NCBI GenBank assembly: GCA_045595445.1
Contig: JAZOAK010000036.1
Location: 1 to 32,717 of the forward strand
Direction: 5' to 3'
From: RGIG3009 sp045595445
GTDB taxonomy: Bacteria; Bacillota; Clostridia; Oscillospirales; Acutalibacteraceae
Length of the DNA stretch: 32,717 bases
Shown one piece after another: positions 1-5,923 of this stretch (position 1 is the first letter of the stretch; each line of letters starts with the position of its first letter). A program made the position numbers and the translations under genes. The notes under the pieces are model-generated. The model did not search any database. It was not told where the DNA came from and worked only from the letters and a program-made list of their open reading frames with translations.

Positions 1-71
1 GGTAGTGTTTCTTTTTGATTCTTTTATACTGTTTTGTTTTAGCGCCTTGACAACAGGCTCCACTCGAATCC

Positions 72-122
72 GAGTGCAACAGTTTCTTTATGACCTTCAG
101 TCCTAAAGAAACTGTTGCACTC
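72..122. repeat. 19-bp perfect inverted repeat with 13-nt loop
   Basis: Bases 72-90 (GAGTGCAACAGTTTCTTTA) are exactly the reverse complement of 104-122. A second, smaller hairpin, CACTCG (61-66) with CGAGTG (71-76), overlaps the left arm, so the two folds exclude each other. No U-run follows on either strand, so this is not a standard intrinsic terminator. It could be the end of a mobile element or a miniature inverted-repeat element. No transposase is visible nearby. Confidence 0.75.
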
Positions 123-454
123 CCATAAAAGAGAGTCATCATCATTCCTTAAAGACAGTCATTTTAAACGTGAATCATATCAAAATTAGTATCATTATTA
201 AATTGTTCCCATAAGGGTGAGTACAACGGAACCTCGTACCCAACACATGAAAATAAATATAAAAAATAATGAGGTTCCTTATGTGCGTTCTCTTGAAACA
301 AGAGTGTAAATGAATTACTGCACAATGCCGAATATAGTCCCATTCATCGAACGGTCAATATGCAATCCCTCAACCACAGATTGTCCGGCAGGGCTTTTCA
401 AACGATTAAAAGCTACCTAAAACATTCGGATCTAAGACTAAAAGCCGTCAACTT
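123..454. other. Gene-free AT-rich stretch with one 8-bp inverted repeat
   Basis: I see no protein gene here on either strand. The only structure noted is GGAACCTC (228-235) paired with GAGGTTCC (271-278) around an AT-rich 35-nt loop. No ribosome binding site with a following long reading frame is present. It is probably part of the same decayed mobile-element region as the flanking sequence. Confidence 0.5.
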
Positions 455-1056
455 TTATCTTTGCTGATACAAGCATTTTCTGCAATCGAAGCTGATGTCC
501 GTTTCGTCTATGCAGGGTACGCACTTATTTTCGTTCACAGATTGCCATAAGTGAAAGCATTTCTGTATATTGCACTTCGCTTCTTTCGCCCACTGTGCAA
601 AAGTGGTTTTGTCACACTGTACCATCCGGTCTGCCGTGTGCGCAGGTTCGCAGTCGAACAATCCTCGTTTCGTAACGGCTCTGCTATCCGCACATTTTAG
701 TTCACATCGCCTTTGTGAAGGGCTTTGTATATCACGGCTTTTCCTACTTTCCTTCTTCGGACCACCGCGTGAAAGTGGGTTCTGATTTATTGCGGAAATC
801 ATAAAACCGAGCAACGTAATAGGTTCATTGCAACTTGCAAAGCCTATCTACTACATATCACCTTGTCCGCTGCCATAACTGTGATAGCTCTTTAATTCCG
901 TATTTCCACTACTTCGGTCATACGGATAATCAGCCTTAGAGCATCAGCTGATGAAGTTTAACCTAACTTCAAAGGTTTTCTGCTAGTGTTTTACAGCCTG
1001 TCGCAGATCTCAGACTGCTGTACTCGGCACCAAGGCACCAAACCTTTTTGCGCAAC
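455..1056 (-). other. Possible degenerate group II intron (5' domains only)
   Basis: The minus strand begins at about 1056 with GTTGCGC, close to the GUGYG start of group II introns. It continues with several self-complementary segments, for example TCCGTAT paired with ATACGGA near 895-930. A CGAAACGA motif lies near 670 that resembles domain III-type segments of IIA introns, judged from memory of Ll.LtrB. No reverse transcriptase and no recognisable domain V were found, so any intron would be truncated. A 119-codon open frame covers 455-814 on this strand but has no ribosome binding site or recognised domain. Covariance-model searching would decide; this remains a weak structural resemblance. 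Confidence 0.3.
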
Positions 1057-1082
1057 TAACTTCCCGTGTCAAATACAATCAT
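1056..1082 (-). pseudogene. Short 5' gene remnant with a strong ribosome binding site
   Basis: On the minus strand an AAAGGAAGGTGG element precedes an ATG at 1082, but the frame encodes only MIVFDTGS before a TAG at 1056-1058. The stop falls exactly where the possible intron sequence begins. That would fit a gene interrupted or truncated just after its start, although a short leader peptide is also possible. The eight residues do not allow a family assignment. Confidence 0.3.
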
Positions 1083-1163
1083 TTTGAACCACCTTCCTTT
1101 ATGCGTTTATCTTGTTCCCGTCACTTACCGGAGAACAAAACATAAAAAGAAGGCAAAAAGATA

Positions 1164-1196
1164 ACAAAAAAGCACCTACCCCGAAGGATAAGTGCT
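1164..1196 (-). terminator. Rho-independent terminator, minus strand
   Basis: Read on the minus strand, AGCACTTATCC and GGGTAGGTGCT form an 11-bp stem, including two G-U pairs, around a TTCG loop, followed directly by six T residues. On the plus strand the G-U pairs become A-C mismatches, so it acts leftwards. It lies about 190 nt past the stop of the XRE gene and is the likely end of that transcript. Confidence 0.75.
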
Positions 1197-1383
1197 TGCT
1201 TGCAGTCCTTTTGCCTTTGCCCTATACGCAGGAGCCAAGCATAACAAACAAGCGCAATTAACCCTTTCAGAGCATTGCATTTTTCGTTATCTTTTTAAAA
1301 CACTCCTGCATTATTTAAAATGTAGCATAGTCAGTTTAACACGCGGATTTTAGGGTGTCAATGGGTTAAGAAGAATCCACGAC

Positions 1384-1650
1384 TCACAGGTCGTGCAAAT
1401 TTTTAAGTAGCTCAGATTCATCAATTCCAAACACATCTGCTATATCGGCCAACACTTCTATACTAGGCATAATTTTGTTGTTCAAAATACGATTAATATA
1501 GCTGATGTTCTTGCCGATATTAATACTTAGCTGTTGGCACGAATAATTTCGTTCATACATAAGGGCGTTTAAGTTCTTTATAAAGCCCTCACGCATCTCC
1601 TTGTGTCTTTGTTCTCTTCTTTCCTTTGCTTTTTCATCGTTGTTTAGCAT
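1384..1650 (-). CDS. XRE-family helix-turn-helix regulator
   Basis: This is a small 88-residue DNA-binding protein. A single HTH_3/Cro-type domain fills roughly residues 22-80: the helix with QQLSINIGKN, the recognition stretch ISYINRILNNK, and the typical closing segment PSIEVLADIADVFGIDESELL. The first 20 residues are highly charged. I chose the ATG at 1650 because an AAAGAGG ribosome binding site lies 8 nt upstream; a GTG at 1668 overlaps that site and is unlikely. It is divergent from the radical SAM operon starting at 1940, so it is a natural candidate for its regulator, but nothing in the sequence proves this. A small inverted repeat (1378-1395) overlaps the stop codon. Confidence 0.85.
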   Translation of the reverse strand: MLNNDEKAKERREQRHKEMREGFIKNLNALMYERNYSCQQLSINIGKNISYINRILNNKIMPSIEVLADIADVFGIDESELLKNLHDL

Positions 1651-1670
1651 AATTTTAACCTCTTTCACAA

Positions 1671-1702
1671 AAAAATTAAGAGCCGCGACCCCGCGACTCT
1701 TT
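1671..1702 (-). terminator. Terminator-like hairpin in the XRE leader
   Basis: AAGAGCCGCG (1678-1687) pairs with CGCGACTCTT (1692-1701) over 10 positions with one mismatch and a 4-nt loop. On the minus strand the stem is followed by AATTTTTTT, a U-run, and only a few bases later by the ribosome binding site of the XRE gene. It therefore looks like an attenuator in the regulator's leader, or a terminator stopping transcripts that enter from the operon side. A possible minus-strand promoter (TTGAAA at 1733-1738, TTACAT at 1710-1715, 17-bp gap) sits just upstream. Confidence 0.6.
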
Positions 1703-1939
1703 GATAAAAATGTAAAAAAGGTTATATTTGAGTTTCAAGAAAACATTAATTAAGGGGGAAAACATAAAAATCAGCTAATAATTGTTTGTTTAAAGCACTT
1801 TTTGTCTACTATCACCATATCATTTAATCCAGGTACAAGCTTTTACAAAGCGACCATACTTTAATAGAGGTTATACTGCATAGGCAATGAAAGCGAATTA
1901 TTTACAATAATAGCAAAAAATCGTTTTAAATGAAAAATA

Positions 1940-1968
1940 TTGTAATCTTTGATGAATAATGTTATACT
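1940..1968 (+). promoter_or_regulatory. Sigma-70/A-type promoter of the RiPP operon
   Basis: TTGTAA (1940-1945) and TATACT (1963-1968) are separated by exactly 17 bp, close to the vegetative consensus. Transcription should start near 1975, which rules out the alternative translation start at 1959 and supports the ATG at 2016. The 230-bp divergent region between this promoter and the XRE gene is very AT-rich and holds no other gene. Confidence 0.75.
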
Positions 1969-2015
1969 ATAATAAAATTAGACTTATATTCTTGAATTTG
2001 AAAGGAAATAAAGAT

Positions 2016-2768
2016 ATGTGGAATCCCAAAACACAATCCAGCAAAAACCTTACATTGTGGGTAACCCATGAGTGTAATTTGCACTGTCCATTTTGCAGAG
2101 ATTCGGCCAACAAAAAAACAACAGGATTTATGTCGCTTGATGAAGTGGATGCAACGCTAAAAACTGCAAAAGAACGAGGAATAGAAACAATACTTATTGG
2201 AGGTGGCGAACCAACACTTCATCCAGATATTATTGAGATAGCCAAACGCTGTCGTACCAACGGCTTTTTCACAGTAATAACCACCAACTACACAAGGCCG
2301 GATATTGTTAAAGCATTAGATGGTATATGCAATACAATTAACATTTCTCTTTACGAAGAAAACAAAGATATGATGCCCAGTCAAAATGATTTTGAGCAAT
2401 CAAATATTTATCTTAAAGTCCTTCTTTATAAAGATCGATTTAAAAGCAAACAAGAGTTTGACGAATTCATTGATAAATACGAAAAAACAATCCCTAACAT
2501 GGGCTTTAGTTGTATGCAAGGCCATTCACAGTGGTGCAAGGAAAATAAGCATATAGATTGGCTTGATGAGCTTGAACCCGAATTAGATGAAGTAATCATG
2601 ATGCACAGAGGTAATCCATGTTGGATGTATAGAGGTCATCCAATTGATAGAAAAGATCTACTGAAGCACAAAACTCCACATATGATGGTAGATGTGCGTG
2701 GTGTTCTTTTTGATGAAAAAGGTAATTGGGTTCTTAATAAAGCAGAAAAGGGTTTTAAGGTGGATTAA
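2016..2768 (+). CDS. Compact radical SAM enzyme, first gene of the RiPP operon
   Basis: The 250-residue protein carries the radical SAM cluster motif CNLHCPFC (Cys20, Cys24, Cys27) directly after the first strand, and a GGGEP SAM-binding motif at about residues 62-66. Family knowledge: such proteins reductively cleave S-adenosylmethionine at a [4Fe-4S] cluster to make a 5'-deoxyadenosyl radical. It has no SPASM region, only scattered later cysteines, so it is smaller than a typical peptide maturase. The ATG at 2016 is preceded by AAAGGAAA with a 7-nt gap; an upstream in-frame ATG overlaps the promoter -10 box. The substrate is unknown. It could modify the precursor encoded at 5547 or make a building block for the acyl branch. 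Confidence 0.88.
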   Translation: MWNPKTQSSKNLTLWVTHECNLHCPFCRDSANKKTTGFMSLDEVDATLKTAKERGIETILIGGGEPTLHPDIIEIAKRCRTNGFFTVITTNYTRPDIVKALDGICNTINISLYEENKDMMPSQNDFEQSNIYLKVLLYKDRFKSKQEFDEFIDKYEKTIPNMGFSCMQGHSQWCKENKHIDWLDELEPELDEVIMMHRGNPCWMYRGHPIDRKDLLKHKTPHMMVDVRGVLFDEKGNWVLNKAEKGFKVD

Positions 2769-2826
2769 TTTTCTGCATAGTATGTAGAATATTGACTTAT
2801 CGAATGAAATGATGAATTGTCAAACT

Positions 2827-2863
2827 AAAGAGGTGCAAATCGATAACGATCCGCACCTCTTTT
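2827..2863 (+). terminator. Intercistronic terminator/attenuator hairpin
   Basis: AAAGAGGTGC (2827-2836) is the exact reverse complement of GCACCTCTTT (2853-2862), with a 16-nt loop and four T residues at the end. It lies between the first radical SAM gene and the methyltransferase. A possible weak promoter (TTGACT at 2792-2797, AATTGT at 2815-2820) precedes it. It may attenuate read-through into the rest of the operon. Its presence argues against the methyltransferase starting at the upstream ATG at 2809. Confidence 0.6.
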
Positions 2864-2877
2864 CAGGAAATGATGAT

Positions 2878-3678
2878 ATGAAAGAATTTATAAAGAACTT
2901 TTATGAGAACTATAATGAAGAAAACCGACTCTCTTCTAAGCACGGAAGTATTGAGTTTCTTACAACGATCAAATACATAAATAAATATTTATTATCAAAC
3001 TCTAAGATATTAGAAATAGGCGCAGGTACTGGAAAGTATTCGCACTATTTCGCTCGACAAGGATACGAAGTAGATGCAGTCGAATTAATGAAATGTAATG
3101 TTGAAAAATTCAATGAACTTACTCACCCCGGCGAAAAAGTCACCGTTACCGAGGGCAATGCTGTTGATTTAAATTTTATAGAAGACAACAAATATGACAT
3201 AACACTTTTGCTCGGCCCTATGTATCATCTCTATGACACCGATAGCAAAAAAAGTGCGTTATCAGAGGCGATTCGTGTAACCAAAACCAACGGTGTTATT
3301 TTTGTAGCATACTGCCTTAATGAAGCTCAAATAATAAAAGCGTGTTTTATGCGTGGACTTCTTAGAGAAGATAGATATAAGAATTTCATTAACCCTACTA
3401 CTTATAAACTTGAATCAAATCCAGAGAATATTTTTGAACTATATCGTAAAGAAGATATAGATGCGTTGATAAGAGAATTTAGTGTTGAAAGATTACATTA
3501 TATTGGAACTGATATGGCGACAAGCTATATGAAAGATTGCATTGATTCAATGGACGAAGAAACATTTAAAAAATATTTGGAGTATCATTTTATTATTTGC
3601 GAAAGAGCAGATTGTATAGGGGTATCACATCATAGTTTGGATGTGTTGAGAAAAAACGAATGTGGCATATTGACGTAA
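2878..3678 (+). CDS. Class I SAM-dependent methyltransferase
   Basis: The 266-residue protein has the Rossmann-fold SAM-binding motif ILEIGAGTG at residues 44-52. The acidic strand-2 end VDAVEL, a motif II-like segment (YDITLLLGPMYHL) and the post-motif region ALSEAIRVTKTNGVIFVAY follow, as in methyltransferase 11/25-type enzymes. The C-terminal third (about residues 160-266) is family-specific. The start at 2878 has an AGGA element 9 nt upstream; the earlier ATG at 2809 would place 23 codons across a terminator hairpin. As an operon member it may methylate the peptide or an acyl intermediate, but the acceptor cannot be read from sequence. Confidence 0.85.
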   Translation: MKEFIKNFYENYNEENRLSSKHGSIEFLTTIKYINKYLLSNSKILEIGAGTGKYSHYFARQGYEVDAVELMKCNVEKFNELTHPGEKVTVTEGNAVDLNFIEDNKYDITLLLGPMYHLYDTDSKKSALSEAIRVTKTNGVIFVAYCLNEAQIIKACFMRGLLREDRYKNFINPTTYKLESNPENIFELYRKEDIDALIREFSVERLHYIGTDMATSYMKDCIDSMDEETFKKYLEYHFIICERADCIGVSHHSLDVLRKNECGILT

Positions 3679-3725
3679 TTTGGGCATTTGAGCTGGCAAA
3701 CATATTCCCAACATAACAAGGAGAC

Positions 3726-4949
3726 ATGTTTTTGAACCAACAATTTAATAGATTCACTAATATATATAGATATTTTCATCTCAATAGAGCAAAAGACATC
3801 TTTTCAAATTTAACACAATTAGATTACAATTCAGTAGACGAATATTTAGCATTTATAAAAGAGAATAACCTAGCAATTAGGTCTTACGATGAACATTATT
3901 TGAGACAACGTTTCAATACAGAAGCGGTCCTTTACAAACAATTTGTATTAAAAGGCGGAAAACCTCGCATAAAACACCCCTACTACTTTACGCTTAGTAA
4001 ATGTGATACGTGGTTCTATGGTGTAAAAAAATGTTTTGGCTGTGTTGAATTCTCGTTAGAAGAGTTTGACCCAAATGTATTATCTTTTACATATGGAGAT
4101 TCTGTCCCCACTTTCATGGAAGAATTTCAAGATGGCAAAGAATATCGTAGCCAGGTATATACTTATGCAGAAATAATAAACATAATTGACAAGTATGGCA
4201 TGCCCAATGTATGGAACCCAGTTGAAAAGTTTGGCCCTGAAAACTATATTGAGGTCCAGGTTTGGTCAGATGAGTTTAATTCTATGCTATCAATGGCAAA
4301 AACTAAATTTAATAGCATGGGCGTAAATGAATTATCAACAAGAATAATTATGGCAACTCCCAATTTCCCTAGCGATTCAGTTAATCAAATATCTGCTGTG
4401 TCTTTTATAGAAGAATGCAAAAAGCATCTTCTTTGGCCTTGGTTTATCTCTTTGATTGCTAAAACGCCATCAGAATCTTTCTGCCCAGACTATGTGCACG
4501 GAATTCCTCATGCCTACAAATGTGCATTAATGGCATTTATCCTGGCAATGAAATTAGAGTTAACTACCAAGGATTTCAAAACATTAGTTTATGCAGCTTT
4601 GTTCCATGATGTTGGTAGAAGTTATAACGGAAACGGTAAAAAACACGGATTAATCAGTTCTGAAAAAATAGAGTTTTTTGTTGATCCTAATGATGATATA
4701 CACCTTTTGCATCTTAAAAATGCATTAGCTAAACACGATGCCGTACCTACCGTATCAGACGAAGACAATCCTTTTTTGATATGGGTACGTGACATAGACT
4801 CGTTGGATTACTTGCGGTTAGGGTTAGCTCAATTCAACGCTGAATATTTAAAGACCCCTATCGCTAAAACAATGATTCGGCTTTCTATAGAATTAAATAT
4901 TTTGATGTATTTAGATGATCGGTTTATTTTGAATTTGACCAAGGAGTGA
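3726..4949 (+). CDS. HD-domain protein with unrecognised N-terminal region
   Basis: Residues about 250-370 form an HD metal-dependent phosphohydrolase-type domain: HGIPH (His258, His262), the HD pair in ALFHDVGR (His294, Asp295), a later KHD, and the closing aspartate in RDIDSLDYL. The full metal-binding set H...HD...H...D appears present, so it is probably catalytic, on a nucleotide or phosphoester. The first 250 residues, with a cysteine-containing segment around FTLSKCDTWFYGVKKCFGC, match no family I recognise. An AAGGAG site is only 2 nt from the ATG at 3726 but 8 nt from an in-frame TTG at 3732, which may be the true start. The stop overlaps the ribosome binding site region of the GNAT gene, so translation is likely coupled. 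Confidence 0.75.
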   Translation: MFLNQQFNRFTNIYRYFHLNRAKDIFSNLTQLDYNSVDEYLAFIKENNLAIRSYDEHYLRQRFNTEAVLYKQFVLKGGKPRIKHPYYFTLSKCDTWFYGVKKCFGCVEFSLEEFDPNVLSFTYGDSVPTFMEEFQDGKEYRSQVYTYAEIINIIDKYGMPNVWNPVEKFGPENYIEVQVWSDEFNSMLSMAKTKFNSMGVNELSTRIIMATPNFPSDSVNQISAVSFIEECKKHLLWPWFISLIAKTPSESFCPDYVHGIPHAYKCALMAFILAMKLELTTKDFKTLVYAALFHDVGRSYNGNGKKHGLISSEKIEFFVDPNDDIHLLHLKNALAKHDAVPTVSDEDNPFLIWVRDIDSLDYLRLGLAQFNAEYLKTPIAKTMIRLSIELNILMYLDDRFILNLTKE

Positions 4950-4954
4950 GTTTT

Positions 4955-5494
4955 TTGAAATTATCAATGCATAACTATGTCCCAGGAATAGATTATGGAG
5001 AGGTATACCGGTTATTTACCGAAGATAATACTAATGACCTCATTATAAGCAAACCAGACCACAATGCCATGAATGTTTTCCAAAAATGGCTTGATAAAAA
5101 ACTCGAAGATGAGTTTAATGATTTTATGATTTTCCGAAACGGCGACGAAGAATTTGTTGCGTTTGCTTATTCCTATGACTTTCAGCCACTTAATGGACAT
5201 TGTGTCTTTACATTGGCAGTAAAAAATAAGTATCAAAAATTGGGGTTGGGTGGAATAGTATCTATTCAGTTTTTAAAATACTTATTTTCTCATTACAGTC
5301 TTAGAAAGATATACGTTCACATATATGGAAATAACGATATGTCTATACGTTGTGCAGAGGGGTTTGGTTTTAAACTCGAGGGTGTAATGAAAGAATATAA
5401 ATACTCTAATGGTAAGTATGTAGATTTGAAGATTTACGCAATTTCCCGGGATGAATTTCTAAATTCTGATTTCGTTAAAATTGCCAATCAATAA
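4955..5494 (+). CDS. GNAT-family N-acyltransferase
   Basis: This 179-residue protein fits the GNAT fold. A strand with CVFTLAVKNKY leads into the acyl-CoA pyrophosphate loop QKLGLGG (about residues 94-100). IYVHIYGNNDMSIRCAEGFGFKLEGVMKEY then matches motif B of RimJ/RimL-type acetyltransferases. AAGGAG at 4941-4946 sits 8 nt from a TTG at 4955, which I take as the start; a GTG at 4946 overlaps that site. GNAT enzymes transfer acyl groups from CoA or carrier proteins to amines. In this operon an adenylation enzyme and a carrier protein are also present, so transfer of an acyl group to a precursor amine, such as a core lysine, is plausible but unproven. Confidence 0.85.
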   Translation: MKLSMHNYVPGIDYGEVYRLFTEDNTNDLIISKPDHNAMNVFQKWLDKKLEDEFNDFMIFRNGDEEFVAFAYSYDFQPLNGHCVFTLAVKNKYQKLGLGGIVSIQFLKYLFSHYSLRKIYVHIYGNNDMSIRCAEGFGFKLEGVMKEYKYSNGKYVDLKIYAISRDEFLNSDFVKIANQ

Positions 5495-5503
5495 GTATAT
5501 ACT
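5475..5503 (+). promoter_or_regulatory. Possible internal promoter for the precursor gene
   Basis: TTAAAA (5475-5480) and TATACT (5498-5503) have 17-bp spacing and overlap the end of the GNAT gene, just upstream of the precursor peptide. The -10 box is good and the -35 box is weak. A small hairpin, CAAGGA/TCCTTG at 5504-5517, follows at the expected transcript start. Precursor peptides are usually needed in excess of their enzymes, which makes a dedicated promoter sensible. Confidence 0.4.
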
Positions 5504-5546
5504 CAAGGATGTCCTTGTTTATATAAAATTTGGAGAAAGGAGAACC

Positions 5547-5855
5547 ATGATGAAGAAACTTTCAATTTTTGAGCAAACTATCCCTTGCCCCGCTGGTGGT
5601 CCCAGTATAGCAAGACCCCAGATATCTTTTATGGCATCTTGGAAGAATGGCGGTTATGGAAGTTGGAGCAACTCCACAGCAAGTTGGAAAAATTCTGACG
5701 GTTGGAGCAATTCCACCTGTAGTTGGAAGAATGGTGGAAGTGGTCTTTGGAGCAATTCAGACACCAGCTGGAAAAATTCCGGCGGTTGGAGCAATTCCGA
5801 TACTAATTGGAAGAATTCTGGTGGTTGGTCCAACAGTTCCAGCAGTGGTAAGTAA
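5547..5855 (+). CDS. Repetitive Trp-x-Asn RiPP precursor peptide
   Basis: The 102-residue product has a non-repetitive leader (about residues 1-29) and a Ser/Gly/Asn/Trp-rich core. The leader holds IFEQTIPCPAGGPSIARP with one cysteine (Cys14) and a Gly-Gly. The core (residues 31-97) contains ten Trp-x-Asn triplets, with WKN at 32, 47, 60, 75 and 88 alternating with WSN at 40, 53, 68, 81 and 94, plus one cysteine (Cys58) and a C-terminal lysine. Aromatic-x-Asn is the substrate pattern of three-residue cyclophane-forming radical SAM/SPASM enzymes (triceptides), and two SPASM-type proteins follow directly. The start is the ATG at 5547 with GGAGAAAGGAGA just upstream; the in-frame ATG at 5481 lies inside the GNAT gene. 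The exact family is unassigned. Confidence 0.9.
   Translation: MMKKLSIFEQTIPCPAGGPSIARPQISFMASWKNGGYGSWSNSTASWKNSDGWSNSTCSWKNGGSGLWSNSDTSWKNSGGWSNSDTNWKNSGGWSNSSSSGK
5637..5834 (+). repeat. Tandem in-frame repeats of the precursor core
   Basis: Successive WKN tryptophans are 15, 13, 15 and 13 residues apart, so the basic unit is duplicated into a 28-residue (84-nt) higher-order repeat, present about two and a half times. Within each unit WKN-to-WSN spacing alternates 8 and 6 residues. The DNA is also similar between copies (tggaagaat / tggagcaat blocks), which suggests recent internal duplication and makes copy-number change likely. Confidence 0.9.
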
Positions 5856-5867
5856 TTGCCACAAAAA

Positions 5868-5901
5868 ATACTCCACCGCAGAGTGATTTGCGGTGGAGTA
5901 T
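5868..5901 (+). promoter_or_regulatory. Strong hairpin between precursor and maturase genes
   Basis: ATACTCCACCGCA (5868-5880) and TGCGGTGGAGTAT (5889-5901) form a perfect 13-bp stem with an 8-nt loop. No U-run follows on the plus strand, so complete termination is unlikely. It more likely stabilises the 3' end of the precursor message or sets the ratio of precursor to maturase, a common arrangement in RiPP operons. Confidence 0.75.
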
Positions 5902-5923
5902 GACTACATGGGAGAATAAAACT

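Noticed and set aside
455..814. 119-codon minus-strand frame with several cysteines
   Set aside because: No ribosome binding site, no recognised domain, and it lies in the region that looks like structured RNA. I could not support it as a gene.
5481..5546. Upstream extension of the precursor by 22 residues
   Set aside because: It overlaps the GNAT gene end and the possible promoter, whereas the ATG at 5547 has a strong ribosome binding site.
5637..5834. Tandem repeats as a CRISPR array
   Set aside because: The repeats are in-frame coding units with 39/45-nt periods and no unique spacers or cas genes.
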